Below, in pieces: positions 25,917 through 34,780 of a stretch of 46,247 bases of DNA (positions are counted from its first letter, which is position 1; the number at the start of each line of letters is the position of its first letter). Both the position numbers and the translations under genes were made by a program. Source of the DNA: JAISFI01 sp031553775 (GTDB lineage Bacteria > Bacteroidota > Bacteroidia > Bacteroidales > Azobacteroidaceae); contig JAVBLA010000035.1 in NCBI GenBank assembly GCA_031553775.1, forward strand, positions 1 through 46,247, written 5' to 3'. Under the pieces are notes generated by a model, which was not told the origin of the DNA, made no database searches, and saw nothing but the letters and a program-made list of their open reading frames with translations.

Positions 25917-26969
25917 ATGAACAGACGAAATTTTATCAAGGGAGGTATTGCCTGTTCGGCTGTAAGTTTACTGCCGGGAAAAGTATGGGCCGGTACCCCT
26001 GCCGGAATGACAGAAATGCCGGTGATGAAACCGTGCAGGCTCTCGCCGGGAGATACTGTCGGGCTGATTGCACCCGGTTACTTGCTTTCCGAAGAACAAT
26101 TACAAACCTCTATCCAAAATCTCCGTCAGTTGGGTTTTAAACCCTATTATACTACTCGTATATCCGGTAAATATGGTTATTTCAGCGGAACGGATAAAGA
26201 ACGGGCTGCCGATATCAATGAAATGTTTGAGAATCCTGAGGTCAAAGGTATTATTTCTGCAGGAGGAGGGTATGGCTGTACCCGCATTCTCAATGATATC
26301 GATTATTCGAAAATTTGCCGGAGTCCGAAAGTGCTGATGGGCTTCAGCGATGTTACGGCCTTGCTCAACGCGGTGACTCGGCAAACGGGGCTTGTTACTT
26401 TTCATGGTCCGGTGGCACGGACCGTACACCGGACCTATAACACGGCCCAATTTAACAATATTATCCTACATCCTGCCAGCAATTACCTGATAACAGGTAC
26501 TGCCGATGATTGGGAGAAGTCAGTGGTAGATCCTGTTTATGAACGTTATACGATTTTTTCTGGAAAAGCCGGTGGAAAACTGGCCGGAGGAAATCTGAGT
26601 CTGGTTGTTTCCCTGATCGGTACGAAATACCAGCTGGATTTGAAAAATAAAATTCTGTTCCTGGAAGATATTGACGAAGAGCCTTACCGGATCGACCGGA
26701 TGCTGACCCAATTACTGGAAACAGGTGCTTTACAACAGCTGGCTGGAATTGTTTTCGGTATCTGTAAAGGTTGTAATAAAGGGACTCCTGCCAACTCCTT
26801 TTCTTTAAAAGAAGTAATCCTGGATCGAATCAAACCTTTGAAAATACCCGCCTTTTACGGGCTTTCGTTCGGGCATAATATTAATAATGGGGTTCTACCT
26901 ATCGGGCTGAATGCTATTCTCGATGCGGATAGGAAAACTATACGGTTGACGGAGCCGGCGGTGGAGTGA
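25917..26969 (+). CDS. S66-family LD-carboxypeptidase, probably Tat-exported
   Basis: The 350-residue protein belongs to peptidase family S66 (LdcA), which removes the terminal D-Ala from tetrapeptides of recycled cell-wall fragments. The catalytic Ser lies in 'LMGFSDVTALLNAV', with Glu and His supplied near 'FLEDIDEEPYRIDRM' and SFGHN. I place the start at ATG 25917. It gives NRRNFIKGG and a hydrophobic stretch ending VWAG, a twin-arginine-like signal (RR-x-F), so this copy is probably periplasmic rather than cytoplasmic like E. coli LdcA. An upstream GTG at 25887 lies inside the rpmE2 terminator and is unlikely. Confidence 0.9.
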   Translation: MNRRNFIKGGIACSAVSLLPGKVWAGTPAGMTEMPVMKPCRLSPGDTVGLIAPGYLLSEEQLQTSIQNLRQLGFKPYYTTRISGKYGYFSGTDKERAADINEMFENPEVKGIISAGGGYGCTRILNDIDYSKICRSPKVLMGFSDVTALLNAVTRQTGLVTFHGPVARTVHRTYNTAQFNNIILHPASNYLITGTADDWEKSVVDPVYERYTIFSGKAGGKLAGGNLSLVVSLIGTKYQLDLKNKILFLEDIDEEPYRIDRMLTQLLETGALQQLAGIVFGICKGCNKGTPANSFSLKEVILDRIKPLKIPAFYGLSFGHNINNGVLPIGLNAILDADRKTIRLTEPAVE

Positions 26970-26979
26970 TGAAAAAAAT

Positions 26980-27015
26980 AAGAATTTAAGATTTAAGAGT
27001 TAAGAATTAAGAATT
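26980..27015. repeat. Solo heptad-repeat arm C
   Basis: About five 7-bp units of the type TTAAGAG/TTAAGAA/TTAAGAT form the same heptad family as elements A and B, but no opposite arm or core is found in the next 45 bases. It begins about 11 bases after the LD-carboxypeptidase stop codon. Confidence 0.6.
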
Positions 27016-27060
27016 CTTTTTGCATCTTTGTCTTGAATAATTTTCAATTTATAATTAACC

Positions 27061-27900
27061 ATGAATTCTTGGCCGAACAAAAAACTTTATTCTCAAATTT
27101 CAAGTATTTGTTTCCTTTTAATTTTTCCGTTTTTTTCATGTACGCAACATGTACAGGGAGAAAATAAGGGGGAAGATTCAAAACAAGAGGCTGTCAAAGA
27201 GGTGGTTGCTGTAGATATATCTCCGTATCCACTTATCGATACGACTTTTTATAAAATAAGATGCACTCCCTCCGGAGCCTATCAATCGGTGAAGTCAAAA
27301 GGAGTTTCGCTCCGAAATGCTTTTGCTGAAGAATATGACCAGGTTACCGGTGATTCTCTGAAAAATAAAATTTTGGACCAGGCAGGAAAAACCCTTACAG
27401 AATATATCCTCAATGATATCATGCCATTCTGGTATGGTACGCCCTGGACATTTGAGGGTCATACGGATATTCCCGGAGAAGGAACCGTGGCTTGTGGTTA
27501 TCTTGTTTCGACTACCTTGAAGCATGCGGGTTTCAACCTGAACCGTTACAAACTGGCACAAAAGGCAGGGAAGCCGGCGGCCAGGTCCCTGAGTATTTCC
27601 GGTCAAATCAAAACATTAAGCAATTGTACCCGTAAAGCGGTCAAGGAATATTTCCTGAAAAATAAAGCCGACGGACTCTATTTTGTCGGACTGGATTGTC
27701 ATGTGGGTTATTTGCTGAAACGGAATGGAGAACTGTTTTTTATCCATTCCAATTATATCCGTAAAGAGGGGGTGATTATCGAACCGGTAGAAAAATCACA
27801 GGCTTTTGCCAGTAAAGTGTATTGTATCGGCGACATTACCACCGACAGGCAATTGATGGAGTATTGGATCAATAATAAAGCAATACAGATTGTAGATTGA
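27061..27900 (+). CDS. NlpC/P60-like exported lipoprotein
   Basis: The 279-residue protein has a lipobox (LIFPFFSC, Cys27), so it is anchored in a membrane outside the cytoplasm. The C-terminal half resembles a papain-like NlpC/P60 or CHAP fold. A candidate nucleophile is Cys145 in 'GEGTVACGYLVSTTLKHAGF', with the Cys at the start of a helix. A candidate base is His214 in GLDCHVGYLLKR, with a further polar residue in FFIHSNY. These enzymes usually cut or amidate cell-wall peptides. I infer activity from the residue spacing, not from close similarity. It lies next to an LD-carboxypeptidase, another cell-wall enzyme, on the same strand. Confidence 0.7.
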   Translation: MNSWPNKKLYSQISSICFLLIFPFFSCTQHVQGENKGEDSKQEAVKEVVAVDISPYPLIDTTFYKIRCTPSGAYQSVKSKGVSLRNAFAEEYDQVTGDSLKNKILDQAGKTLTEYILNDIMPFWYGTPWTFEGHTDIPGEGTVACGYLVSTTLKHAGFNLNRYKLAQKAGKPAARSLSISGQIKTLSNCTRKAVKEYFLKNKADGLYFVGLDCHVGYLLKRNGELFFIHSNYIRKEGVIIEPVEKSQAFASKVYCIGDITTDRQLMEYWINNKAIQIVD

Positions 27901-28302
27901 TTATTTGATATTGACGATATCGTACACGATATATTTGCTATATCCGCGCCAGGGCAGAGCTCCCAGATATTCTTTATAACGTAATTCGACTTCCTTTCCG
28001 CTGGACAGCATCAGCGTATCGGCAAGAGCTTTGTCTACAATTGAAAATTCGAACTCGTACGACTGGATGGTTGCCGCGGCCCCTTTTACATTACCCCTGT
28101 ATCCTGCCTGTATAATTTTCCCTTCGTAAGTTTTGAATACGTAGCCTTTATAAACCACATAATTAAGTTGTCCGGCTTTTACACCTGTTCCGAATACAAA
28201 ATAATAACGAAAGTAAAATATAGTTCCCAGGATAAGTAGAACAGATAGTATCACAACTAAAACTGTTTTTCCTGGTTTCCTGCCGGTACCTTTTGTCCCC
28301 AT
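27901..28302 (-). CDS. Small membrane protein of unknown function
   Basis: The 133-residue protein has a basic start, one membrane helix at about 13-34 and a mostly beta soluble part with 'GYVFKTYEGKIIQAGYRG'. The pattern recurs in Bacteroidota proteins of unknown function. It ends with its stop codon touching the stop of the NlpC-like gene (zero bases apart, convergent). A minus-strand -7 box (TACCTTTG) lies at 28343-28350. Confidence 0.75.
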   Translation of the reverse strand: MGTKGTGRKPGKTVLVVILSVLLILGTIFYFRYYFVFGTGVKAGQLNYVVYKGYVFKTYEGKIIQAGYRGNVKGAAATIQSYEFEFSIVDKALADTLMLSSGKEVELRYKEYLGALPWRGYSKYIVYDIVNIK

Positions 28303-28333
28303 ATTTTGTCTATTAAAGTTGGTGAAAATCTTA

Positions 28334-28361
28334 TTGATAAAACAAAGGTAATATATATTTG
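28334..28361 (+). promoter_or_regulatory. Promoter for the dsbD-mazG operon, overlapping a divergent promoter
   Basis: TTG (28334-28336), a 17-base spacer and TATATTTG (28354-28361) face right. On the minus strand CAAAGGTA at 28343-28350 reads TACCTTTG and faces the small membrane-protein gene. The two -7 boxes are 3 bases apart, so the two polymerases cannot bind together. Between the promoter and the dsbD start is a heptad-rich leader. Confidence 0.55.
28343..28350 (-). promoter_or_regulatory. -7 element for the small membrane protein gene
   Basis: Reads TACCTTTG on the minus strand, 40 bases upstream of the start at 28302. It overlaps the divergent dsbD promoter. Confidence 0.5.
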
Positions 28362-28450
28362 TTTGAATGAAATAAGATTAATCGTTTTTATTTTACGGTT
28401 TGAATTGATACCTTTGTTCCGGAATTTTCCACAAAAAAATGAAAAACGAA

Positions 28451-28527
28451 GAGTGAAAATGAAAAATTGTTTTTCAACCCCAATACATTCATTTCATTTT
28501 CAATTTTCAATTTTCAATTTTCAATTC
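28451..28527. repeat. Second heptad-type element in the dsbD leader
   Basis: Four exact copies of TTTTCAA (28497-28524) face an imperfect inverted partner TGAAAATGAAAAATTG at 28454-28469. The 7-bp period and inverted arms echo elements A-C but the unit sequence differs. It lies directly before the dsbD start codon (28534), so in this case the hairpin would be in the 5' leader. Confidence 0.55.
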
Positions 28528-28533
28528 ATTCAG

Positions 28534-30576
28534 ATGAAAAAAAATATAATATTACTCATCAGCCTATTCGTCTGTCTGTCCGGAATGATGGCTCAAATTC
28601 ATGAGCCGGTAAAATGGAAGATCAGCCTGGTGGAAAAAGATGCCGTGATGAAAGACCTGGTTTTTCAGGCAAGTATAGAGAACGGCTGGTATATGTACGA
28701 TATGAACCTGCCGGAAGATGGGCCGCTTTCTACGAATATTACTTTTTCCAAGATACAGGGCGCTGAATTGTCGGGCAAGGCACGGGCAACAATCAAGCCG
28801 TCATTGAAACGGGAGGTTGCATTCGGAAATATGGACATACGTTATTATGAACGTTCCGTTACCTTTATCCAGACACTTAAAGTAACCGATAAAAGTAAAT
28901 TCAATATATTAGGGGAGGTTGAATTTATGGCTTGTACCAACGAAATGTGCCTGCCTCCTGAACGCATTGATTTCGAATTCGGGAAAGAACATCTTACCTT
29001 ATCGGATGCCAAAGCAGGCCAATCTCCGGAGCAGGCTCCGGAACCGCCGGCTCTAACGAATATACAACCGCTTTCTATCGGACAAACGGATACGGTTCCT
29101 CCTGTCGATACGCTCTCGTCTGCCGCTATTCCTGATGAAACCAAAGATGCTTACTGGGCACCGGTAATCGATGAATTGAAAGCATATGAAAATCAAACTG
29201 ACCAATCTTGGTGGCTTATCTTTATAGGCGGATTTGTCGGCGGTTTTCTGGCATTTCTTACACCTTGTGTCTGGCCGATGATACCCATGACGGTCAGCTT
29301 CTTTCTGAAAAGGACAAAAGACCGGAAAAAATCTATTAAAGATACCTGTTTATATGCATTATCCATCATTGTGATTTATTTGGCTTTGGGCTTGATTATT
29401 ACCGCGGTTTTTGGTGCCAGTGCTCTGAACGATCTATCGACCAATGCTATTTTTAATATCTTTTTCTTTGCCTTGCTGGTCTTTTTTGCCATCTCCTTTT
29501 TCGGCGCGTTCGAGATTACTCTTCCTGCTTCGTGGACTACGAAAATTGACAGAAAAGCAGATTCTACCACTGGCTTATTAAGTATTTTCCTGATGGCATT
29601 TACACTGACTCTGGTGTCTTTTTCCTGTACAGGACCTATTATAGGTCTTTTGCTGGTACAGGCCGCTTCTTCGGGTTCATTGGCTGGCCCTGCCATAGGA
29701 ATGTTCGGTTTTGCCCTGGCATTGTCCATTCCCTTTGCCTTGTTCGCCCTTTTTCCTTCCTGGATGAAAAATTTGCCGAAATCGGGTGGATGGCTCAATA
29801 TGGTGAAGGTGATACTCGGTTTTCTTGAATTGGCATTGGCTTTGAAATTTCTTTCGGTAGCCGACCTGGCTTATCATTGGGGAATCCTTGACAGAGAAGT
29901 CTTTCTTGTATTGTGGATCGTGATTTTTGCCATGCTGGGTTTCTACCTGCTCGGAAAAATTCGGTTTCCGCACGATTCGGAAGTCAAAACGCTGTCTGTT
30001 TTCCGTTTGTTTACAGCAATTATTTCCCTGTCTTTCGCTTTGTATATGGTGCCTGGTTTATGGGGTGCTCCACTGAAAGCCATCAGCGCTTTCTCTCCAC
30101 CTTTATATACTCAGGATTTTAGTCTGTATAAAGGAGAAGTCCTTCCGAAATTCAAGAATTATGAAGAAGGAATGGATTATGCGAAAAAAGTAAAAAAACC
30201 AGTTATGATCGACTTTACCGGTTATGGTTGTGTGAATTGCAGAAACATAGAGGCAAGCGTCTGGACAGATCCGAGGGTGAAAAATATCATAGACAACGAT
30301 TATGTGCTGATATCTTTGTATGTAGATGATAAAGAATCTCTTCCGGAAGTTATACAGGTGGAAGAACATGGAAAGAAACGGAATCTGAAAACAGTTGGCG
30401 ATTTGTGGAGTTATCTGCAAAGAAGCAAATTCGGGAATAACTCGCAGCCGTATTATATCCTTCTCGATAACGAAGGAAAGCCGATTGCCCCGTCGCGTGC
30501 CTACAACAAGGATATTCAGGAATATATCGATTTTCTGAAAACAGGTTTGAATAATTATAAGAATCTCAATAAATGA
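28534..30576 (+). CDS. dsbD: DsbD-family thiol:disulfide reductase
   Basis: The 680-residue membrane protein passes electrons from cytoplasmic thioredoxin to the periplasm. I place the start at ATG 28534, which gives a good signal peptide (MKKNIILLISLFVCLSGMMA). The alpha domain has the pair Cys134/Cys139 (ACTNEMCLPP). The membrane domain has Cys245 in LTPCVWPMIP and Cys365 in FSCTGPII. The gamma domain has CVNC at 566-569 (thioredoxin-like). All six redox cysteines of DsbD are therefore visible. It overlaps mazG by four bases (ATGA), so the two are coupled. Confidence 0.92.
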   Translation: MKKNIILLISLFVCLSGMMAQIHEPVKWKISLVEKDAVMKDLVFQASIENGWYMYDMNLPEDGPLSTNITFSKIQGAELSGKARATIKPSLKREVAFGNMDIRYYERSVTFIQTLKVTDKSKFNILGEVEFMACTNEMCLPPERIDFEFGKEHLTLSDAKAGQSPEQAPEPPALTNIQPLSIGQTDTVPPVDTLSSAAIPDETKDAYWAPVIDELKAYENQTDQSWWLIFIGGFVGGFLAFLTPCVWPMIPMTVSFFLKRTKDRKKSIKDTCLYALSIIVIYLALGLIITAVFGASALNDLSTNAIFNIFFFALLVFFAISFFGAFEITLPASWTTKIDRKADSTTGLLSIFLMAFTLTLVSFSCTGPIIGLLLVQAASSGSLAGPAIGMFGFALALSIPFALFALFPSWMKNLPKSGGWLNMVKVILGFLELALALKFLSVADLAYHWGILDREVFLVLWIVIFAMLGFYLLGKIRFPHDSEVKTLSVFRLFTAIISLSFALYMVPGLWGAPLKAISAFSPPLYTQDFSLYKGEVLPKFKNYEEGMDYAKKVKKPVMIDFTGYGCVNCRNIEASVWTDPRVKNIIDNDYVLISLYVDDKESLPEVIQVEEHGKKRNLKTVGDLWSYLQRSKFGNNSQPYYILLDNEGKPIAPSRAYNKDIQEYIDFLKTGLNNYKNLNK

Positions 30577-31361
30577 ACACGAAAGAACAAAAGTTGCAGG
30601 CTTTCGGCCGTCTGCTGGATGTAATGGATGAGTTAAGGGAAAAATGTCCCTGGGATAAAAAGCAAACGAACGAAAGCCTGCGAACAAATACGATAGAAGA
30701 AACGTTTGAATTATGTGAAGCAATTATCAACAATGATATTTCCGATATCAAGAAAGAACTGGGAGATGTATTGCTCCATATCGTGTTCTATGCTAAAATA
30801 GCGGAGGAAAAAGAACAGTTCGATGTGGCAGATGTCTGCAATGCCCTCTGTGATAAACTGATTTTCCGCCATCCGCATGTATTCGGCGATATTCATCTCG
30901 ATTCTGCCAGCAAGGTGGAGCAAAGTTGGGAACAGCTTAAACTTAAAGAAAAAGGAGGACATAAAACGGTACTGGAAGGGGTTCCGGCTTCTCTTCCTTC
31001 CGTTCCTAAGGCACACCGTATCCAGGATAAAGCCCGGAATGCAGGTTTCGACTGGACAGAAAAAGAAGATGTTTGGAACAAAGTAGAGGAAGAGTTTACT
31101 GAATTGAAGGAGGAAATCGGACAAATGGACCAGGATAAGATGGAAAATGAGTTTGGCGACTTGTTTTTCTGCCTGATCAATGCCGCCCGCCTGTATAAGA
31201 TCAACCCGGATAATGCTTTAGAAAGGACCAATCAGAAATTTATCCGCCGTTTCAATTACATGGAACAGGAAGTGCAGAAACAAAATAAAAATCTCAAAGA
31301 TATGACACTGGCCGAAATGGATGTGTTATGGGAAGAAGCAAAAATAAAACTGGAAAAATAA
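30573..31361 (+). CDS. mazG: Nucleoside triphosphate pyrophosphohydrolase MazG
   Basis: The 262-residue protein has two MazG domains, each with the acidic metal-binding pattern. The first is EETFELCEAI..ELGDVLLHIV (about residues 42-72), and the second is EEEFTELKEEI..EFGDLFFCLINA (about 170-210). It hydrolyses (d)NTPs to monophosphates and pyrophosphate, clearing damaged nucleotides and lowering ppGpp. The start codon overlaps the dsbD stop (ATGA). Confidence 0.95.
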   Translation: MNTKEQKLQAFGRLLDVMDELREKCPWDKKQTNESLRTNTIEETFELCEAIINNDISDIKKELGDVLLHIVFYAKIAEEKEQFDVADVCNALCDKLIFRHPHVFGDIHLDSASKVEQSWEQLKLKEKGGHKTVLEGVPASLPSVPKAHRIQDKARNAGFDWTEKEDVWNKVEEEFTELKEEIGQMDQDKMENEFGDLFFCLINAARLYKINPDNALERTNQKFIRRFNYMEQEVQKQNKNLKDMTLAEMDVLWEEAKIKLEK

Positions 31362-31390
31362 ATAATAAGCGGATTTGTAGGAGCATTCCT

Positions 31391-32092
31391 TTGAAATACA
31401 TATATTTACTACTGCTTTTAACCGTTTTGGGGGGCAGGGGGAACGCGCAGCAAACCGACGGACAATTGTGGCTGGATGGTGAAGTAAACTACCAGTACAG
31501 ACTAAAGCATCTCTTTCAGGACGAAATCAGCGTTAAATCCCTGCTTTTCGGAGGCAGCCGCTGGATGTCGTTTGATATGACACCGGCGTACGAATACAAT
31601 ATCAATCCATATATTGATATTGTTTCTTCTGTTCCCCTCTCATATACGATTCAAGAAAAATTTAACTCCTTCGAAATAAGGGCTATGCTGGGTTCCCGGA
31701 TTTATCTTACCCCGCTGAAACGACCCCAGTTCCGGGTGTTGGTGCGTTTTGAAAACCGCTGGTATTACGAAACGGATACCGAAGGATGGGATGTAAATAA
31801 CCGTATCCGGCTCCGGGGTGAATTCATCTATCCTTTAAACCGGGAGATGTATAATTCGGACGACTTGTGGTACAGCATTACAGATGCAGAAGTGTTTTTT
31901 TCTACAAGCCAAGATGTTTCCGAGCGTTTTGCAAACCGTACCCGTTTTCGGGTGGGAATAGGATACAGGTTGAGTTATAAACTCAGGTTCGAGGGATTGT
32001 ACACCCTTCAGTTTTCCCGGAATACCATCGACGATCACTTTAATTCGGTGAGTAATATCCTGAGACTAAGAATGAAATATTATTTTCGTTGA
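31391..32092 (+). CDS. DUF2490 outer membrane protein
   Basis: The protein is a DUF2490 member, an outer membrane beta barrel of unknown function. 'DGQLWLDGEVNYQYRLKHLF' opens the mature part and the last strands end in LRMKYYFR. Two starts are possible. ATG 31328 would overlap mazG by 34 bases and add a charged 21-residue tail before the signal. TTG 31391 gives a normal signal peptide (MKYIYLLLLLTVLGGRGNAQ), avoids the overlap, and has a GGAG seven bases before it, which is a real Shine-Dalgarno and unusual here. I prefer the TTG start (233 residues). It probably ends the dsbD-mazG operon. Confidence 0.85.
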   Translation: MKYIYLLLLLTVLGGRGNAQQTDGQLWLDGEVNYQYRLKHLFQDEISVKSLLFGGSRWMSFDMTPAYEYNINPYIDIVSSVPLSYTIQEKFNSFEIRAMLGSRIYLTPLKRPQFRVLVRFENRWYYETDTEGWDVNNRIRLRGEFIYPLNREMYNSDDLWYSITDAEVFFSTSQDVSERFANRTRFRVGIGYRLSYKLRFEGLYTLQFSRNTIDDHFNSVSNILRLRMKYYFR

Positions 32093-32097
32093 ATATA

Positions 32098-32127
32098 TTG
32101 CTTGTTTGTAATAATTCTGTAAATTTG
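32098..32127 (+). promoter_or_regulatory. Promoter for the plug-only protein gene
   Basis: TTG (32098-32100), a 19-base spacer and TAAATTTG (32120-32127) fit the consensus exactly. The distance to the start codon at 32156 is 28 bases. Confidence 0.7.
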
Positions 32128-32155
32128 TCAGGTTTAACCTGTTAACAGAATCTCA

Positions 32156-34780
32156 ATGAGAATACGTAGTTTAATTCTGTTTTTTTGCTGTTTTGCTGCC
32201 CTTTCTGCACAGGAATCTGAAATTTTTAGTCCGTTAGATAGTGCGGTTTTCAATATACGGAAGCAAGTACAGGTTTTTCCGCAGGAAAAAATTTACCTTC
32301 AAACAGATAAACCCTATTACATTACCGGTGAAAAGATCTTTTTCAGAGCACATCTGATAGATGCGCTTACACATACCCCGGCACCAGTGAGTCGCTATGT
32401 ATATGTGGAATTAATAGATCCTGTCGATTCAATTGTTACCCGCCTGAAAGTACTTCCTGAAGATGAAATGTATTTCGGCCAGTTTAGCTTGCCCGAAGAT
32501 ATGCCTGAAGGAGTTTATAAAATACGGGCATATACGAACTTTATGAGAAATTCCGGTGAAGATTATTTCTTTTCCAAAATGATCCGTATCGGCGATCCTC
32601 ATGCTCTTCATGTCAAAACAGAAACAAGCTTTACCTTTGAAGAGGATAAAAAAGTAGTGATGGAATTGCGTTTTGCTGATATCAAAATGCAGGAATACCT
32701 GAAACCGAAAACGATATCAGTGTGTATTAACAAGGGGAAAACGATGGCGGTAAAGCCGGATAAGGAAGGTGTTGCAAGAATCAGATTCAATCTGCCGCAT
32801 ATTGCACGTGAACGGGTGGCATATGTGGAATTGGACGACCGGCGTGTTTACAAGCAATACATCCGCATTCCGTATCCGGAAGGCCATTATGACGTTTCGT
32901 TTTATCCGGAAGGTGGATATCTAATCGCGGATGTATTATGTAATGTTGCATTCAAGTCGTTAAAATCCAATGGTTTGTACGAAAATATAACAGGGGAAGT
33001 TTATGATTCGAGAGGAGAATCCGTAACGATATTTTCTTCCGCTTTTCAGGGTATGGGCGCTTTTATCTTTACTCCCAAGGCAGGAGAACAGTATTATGCC
33101 TTGTGTAGAAATGAGAAAGGAGTTGAAATGCGTTTCAATTTGCCGGAAGTCCGGACAGATGTACCCGGATTGAAAATTAATTCGTCTAAAGATAAATGCT
33201 GGGTAACAGTCAACAGGTCTTCTTCTCACAAAAACGATACGCTTTATCTGTTGGTACATGAAAAGGGAGAGGTTCAATATGCCGGTCGTTGGAATGAAAA
33301 AAAAGAATATCTTCTGTTCAATAAGGACGACTTTACGTCGGGAATCGTACATTTCATTTTACTATCTTCCGATTTGCGGCCTTTGAGCGAGCGCCTGGTT
33401 TTTATATGGCATGAGAAAGATCAGGTCGTTACTTCTTTCAAAACGGATAAAGAATCGTATGGCAAAAGGGAAAAAGTTTCAACCCTGACAGAATTGAAGG
33501 ATAACAGCTTGCAACCTGTACCGGGAACTTTTTCCATCACTGTTACCGATGATAAAGATGTCAAAACGGATACCTGCCGCAATATTCTGGAAAGCTTCCT
33601 GCTCTCTTCAGAATTGAAAGGATACATCGAATGCCCTGCCTGTTATTTTTCCGAGGGAAAAAGGTCTCAGACAAGCCTGGATTTGCTGATGATGACGCAA
33701 GGATGGCGACGCTATGATATTCCTCGTGTAATAACAGGTAATTTACAGTTTCCTAAAGAACCTTTGGAAATGGGGCAGGTAATTTCCGGTACGGTGAAAG
33801 GTGGTTTGTTTTCAAAGGCTTCGGAAAAAGCGAAAGTCTCGATAATAGCACCCAAACGAGGGTATTTCGATATTACGGAAGCGGATAAGAACGGGCGGTT
33901 TGTATTTCAGGGCTTTGAGTTTCCTGATAGTACGCAATATATAGTATACGCCCTGTCTAAAAAAGGAGGAAAGAGAGTGGAACTGATCCTGGATAAGGAG
34001 TCTTTCCCTGATCATACCTCTTCCTGGATTTATGACACTCCCAAAGACGATCGCATTTTTCAGGAATATATTACAAATGCCGATATGAAATATACCTATG
34101 AAAATGGTATTCGATTGATCAACCTGGAAGAAGTAACAGTCCGTGCATCCCGCCGTTCGGAAGAGAAATATCAGAGTAGTTATTATTCTATGCCAGATAA
34201 TTCCCTGAAAGAAGAAGATATTGAGAAGTCAGGTTCAACTTCTGTCCGTAATCTTCTTTATCGTTTTCCCGGTGTATGGGTGACTCCGGATAAGATTTCT
34301 ATAAGGGGTTCCCGGTATGAGCCTTTGCTGATGGTAGATGGTGTTGAAATGGATATTGAAATGCTGGATGTACTCAATGTTCATGATATAGGGCAGATTG
34401 ATTTACTAAAAGGAGCATCGACAGCGATATTTGGTCTCCGTGGAGGCAATGGGGTTATCTCCATCTTTACCAAAAGGGGAGAAATTACCTTCAGGGATAA
34501 TCCTATTAACATCGCCCTGCAAACCCCGAAGGGATATCATCTTCCGGTAGAATTTTATTCTCCCCAATACGATACTCCTGAAAAAATTTCAGAGCAGACT
34601 CCCGACCTCCGCTCTACAATTTACTGGAAACCCAATGTCAGGGTAACCGAATCAGGAGAAGTCCCCCTGGACTTTTATACGGCAGATGCCGAAACAACTT
34701 ACTCCGTAATTATGGAAGGTGTTGCGGCGGATGGGAAAATTATCCGACACGTAGGAAAAATCAAGAGAGTTAAGAATTAA
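32156..34780 (+). CDS. MG2-like protein with a C-terminal TonB plug domain but no barrel
   Basis: The 874-residue protein has a signal peptide (residues 1-18), an alpha-2-macroglobulin-like MG2 stretch starting 'KIYLQTDKPYYITGEKIFF' (about 45-63), and a middle of beta domains. It ends with a TonB-receptor plug domain at about 690-785: 'NLLYRFPGVWVTPDK', 'SIRGSRYEPLLMVDGVEMD', 'IDLLKGASTAIFGLRGGNG'. No TonB-dependent barrel follows, and 874 residues leave no room for one. Such proteins recur in Bacteroidota but their role is not known. They may cap or gate a partner receptor or take part in an envelope complex. The last codons (RVKN stop) come from repeat element B. Confidence 0.85.
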   Translation: MRIRSLILFFCCFAALSAQESEIFSPLDSAVFNIRKQVQVFPQEKIYLQTDKPYYITGEKIFFRAHLIDALTHTPAPVSRYVYVELIDPVDSIVTRLKVLPEDEMYFGQFSLPEDMPEGVYKIRAYTNFMRNSGEDYFFSKMIRIGDPHALHVKTETSFTFEEDKKVVMELRFADIKMQEYLKPKTISVCINKGKTMAVKPDKEGVARIRFNLPHIARERVAYVELDDRRVYKQYIRIPYPEGHYDVSFYPEGGYLIADVLCNVAFKSLKSNGLYENITGEVYDSRGESVTIFSSAFQGMGAFIFTPKAGEQYYALCRNEKGVEMRFNLPEVRTDVPGLKINSSKDKCWVTVNRSSSHKNDTLYLLVHEKGEVQYAGRWNEKKEYLLFNKDDFTSGIVHFILLSSDLRPLSERLVFIWHEKDQVVTSFKTDKESYGKREKVSTLTELKDNSLQPVPGTFSITVTDDKDVKTDTCRNILESFLLSSELKGYIECPACYFSEGKRSQTSLDLLMMTQGWRRYDIPRVITGNLQFPKEPLEMGQVISGTVKGGLFSKASEKAKVSIIAPKRGYFDITEADKNGRFVFQGFEFPDSTQYIVYALSKKGGKRVELILDKESFPDHTSSWIYDTPKDDRIFQEYITNADMKYTYENGIRLINLEEVTVRASRRSEEKYQSSYYSMPDNSLKEEDIEKSGSTSVRNLLYRFPGVWVTPDKISIRGSRYEPLLMVDGVEMDIEMLDVLNVHDIGQIDLLKGASTAIFGLRGGNGVISIFTKRGEITFRDNPINIALQTPKGYHLPVEFYSPQYDTPEKISEQTPDLRSTIYWKPNVRVTESGEVPLDFYTADAETTYSVIMEGVAADGKIIRHVGKIKRVKN

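Noticed and set aside
24081..28527. Heptad repeats as a CRISPR array
   Set aside because: Units are 7 bp with no spacers and arms are inverted, which is not a CRISPR layout.
30103..30723. A 206-residue minus-strand frame across the dsbD/mazG junction
   Set aside because: It is antisense to two well-conserved genes and has no recognisable domain.
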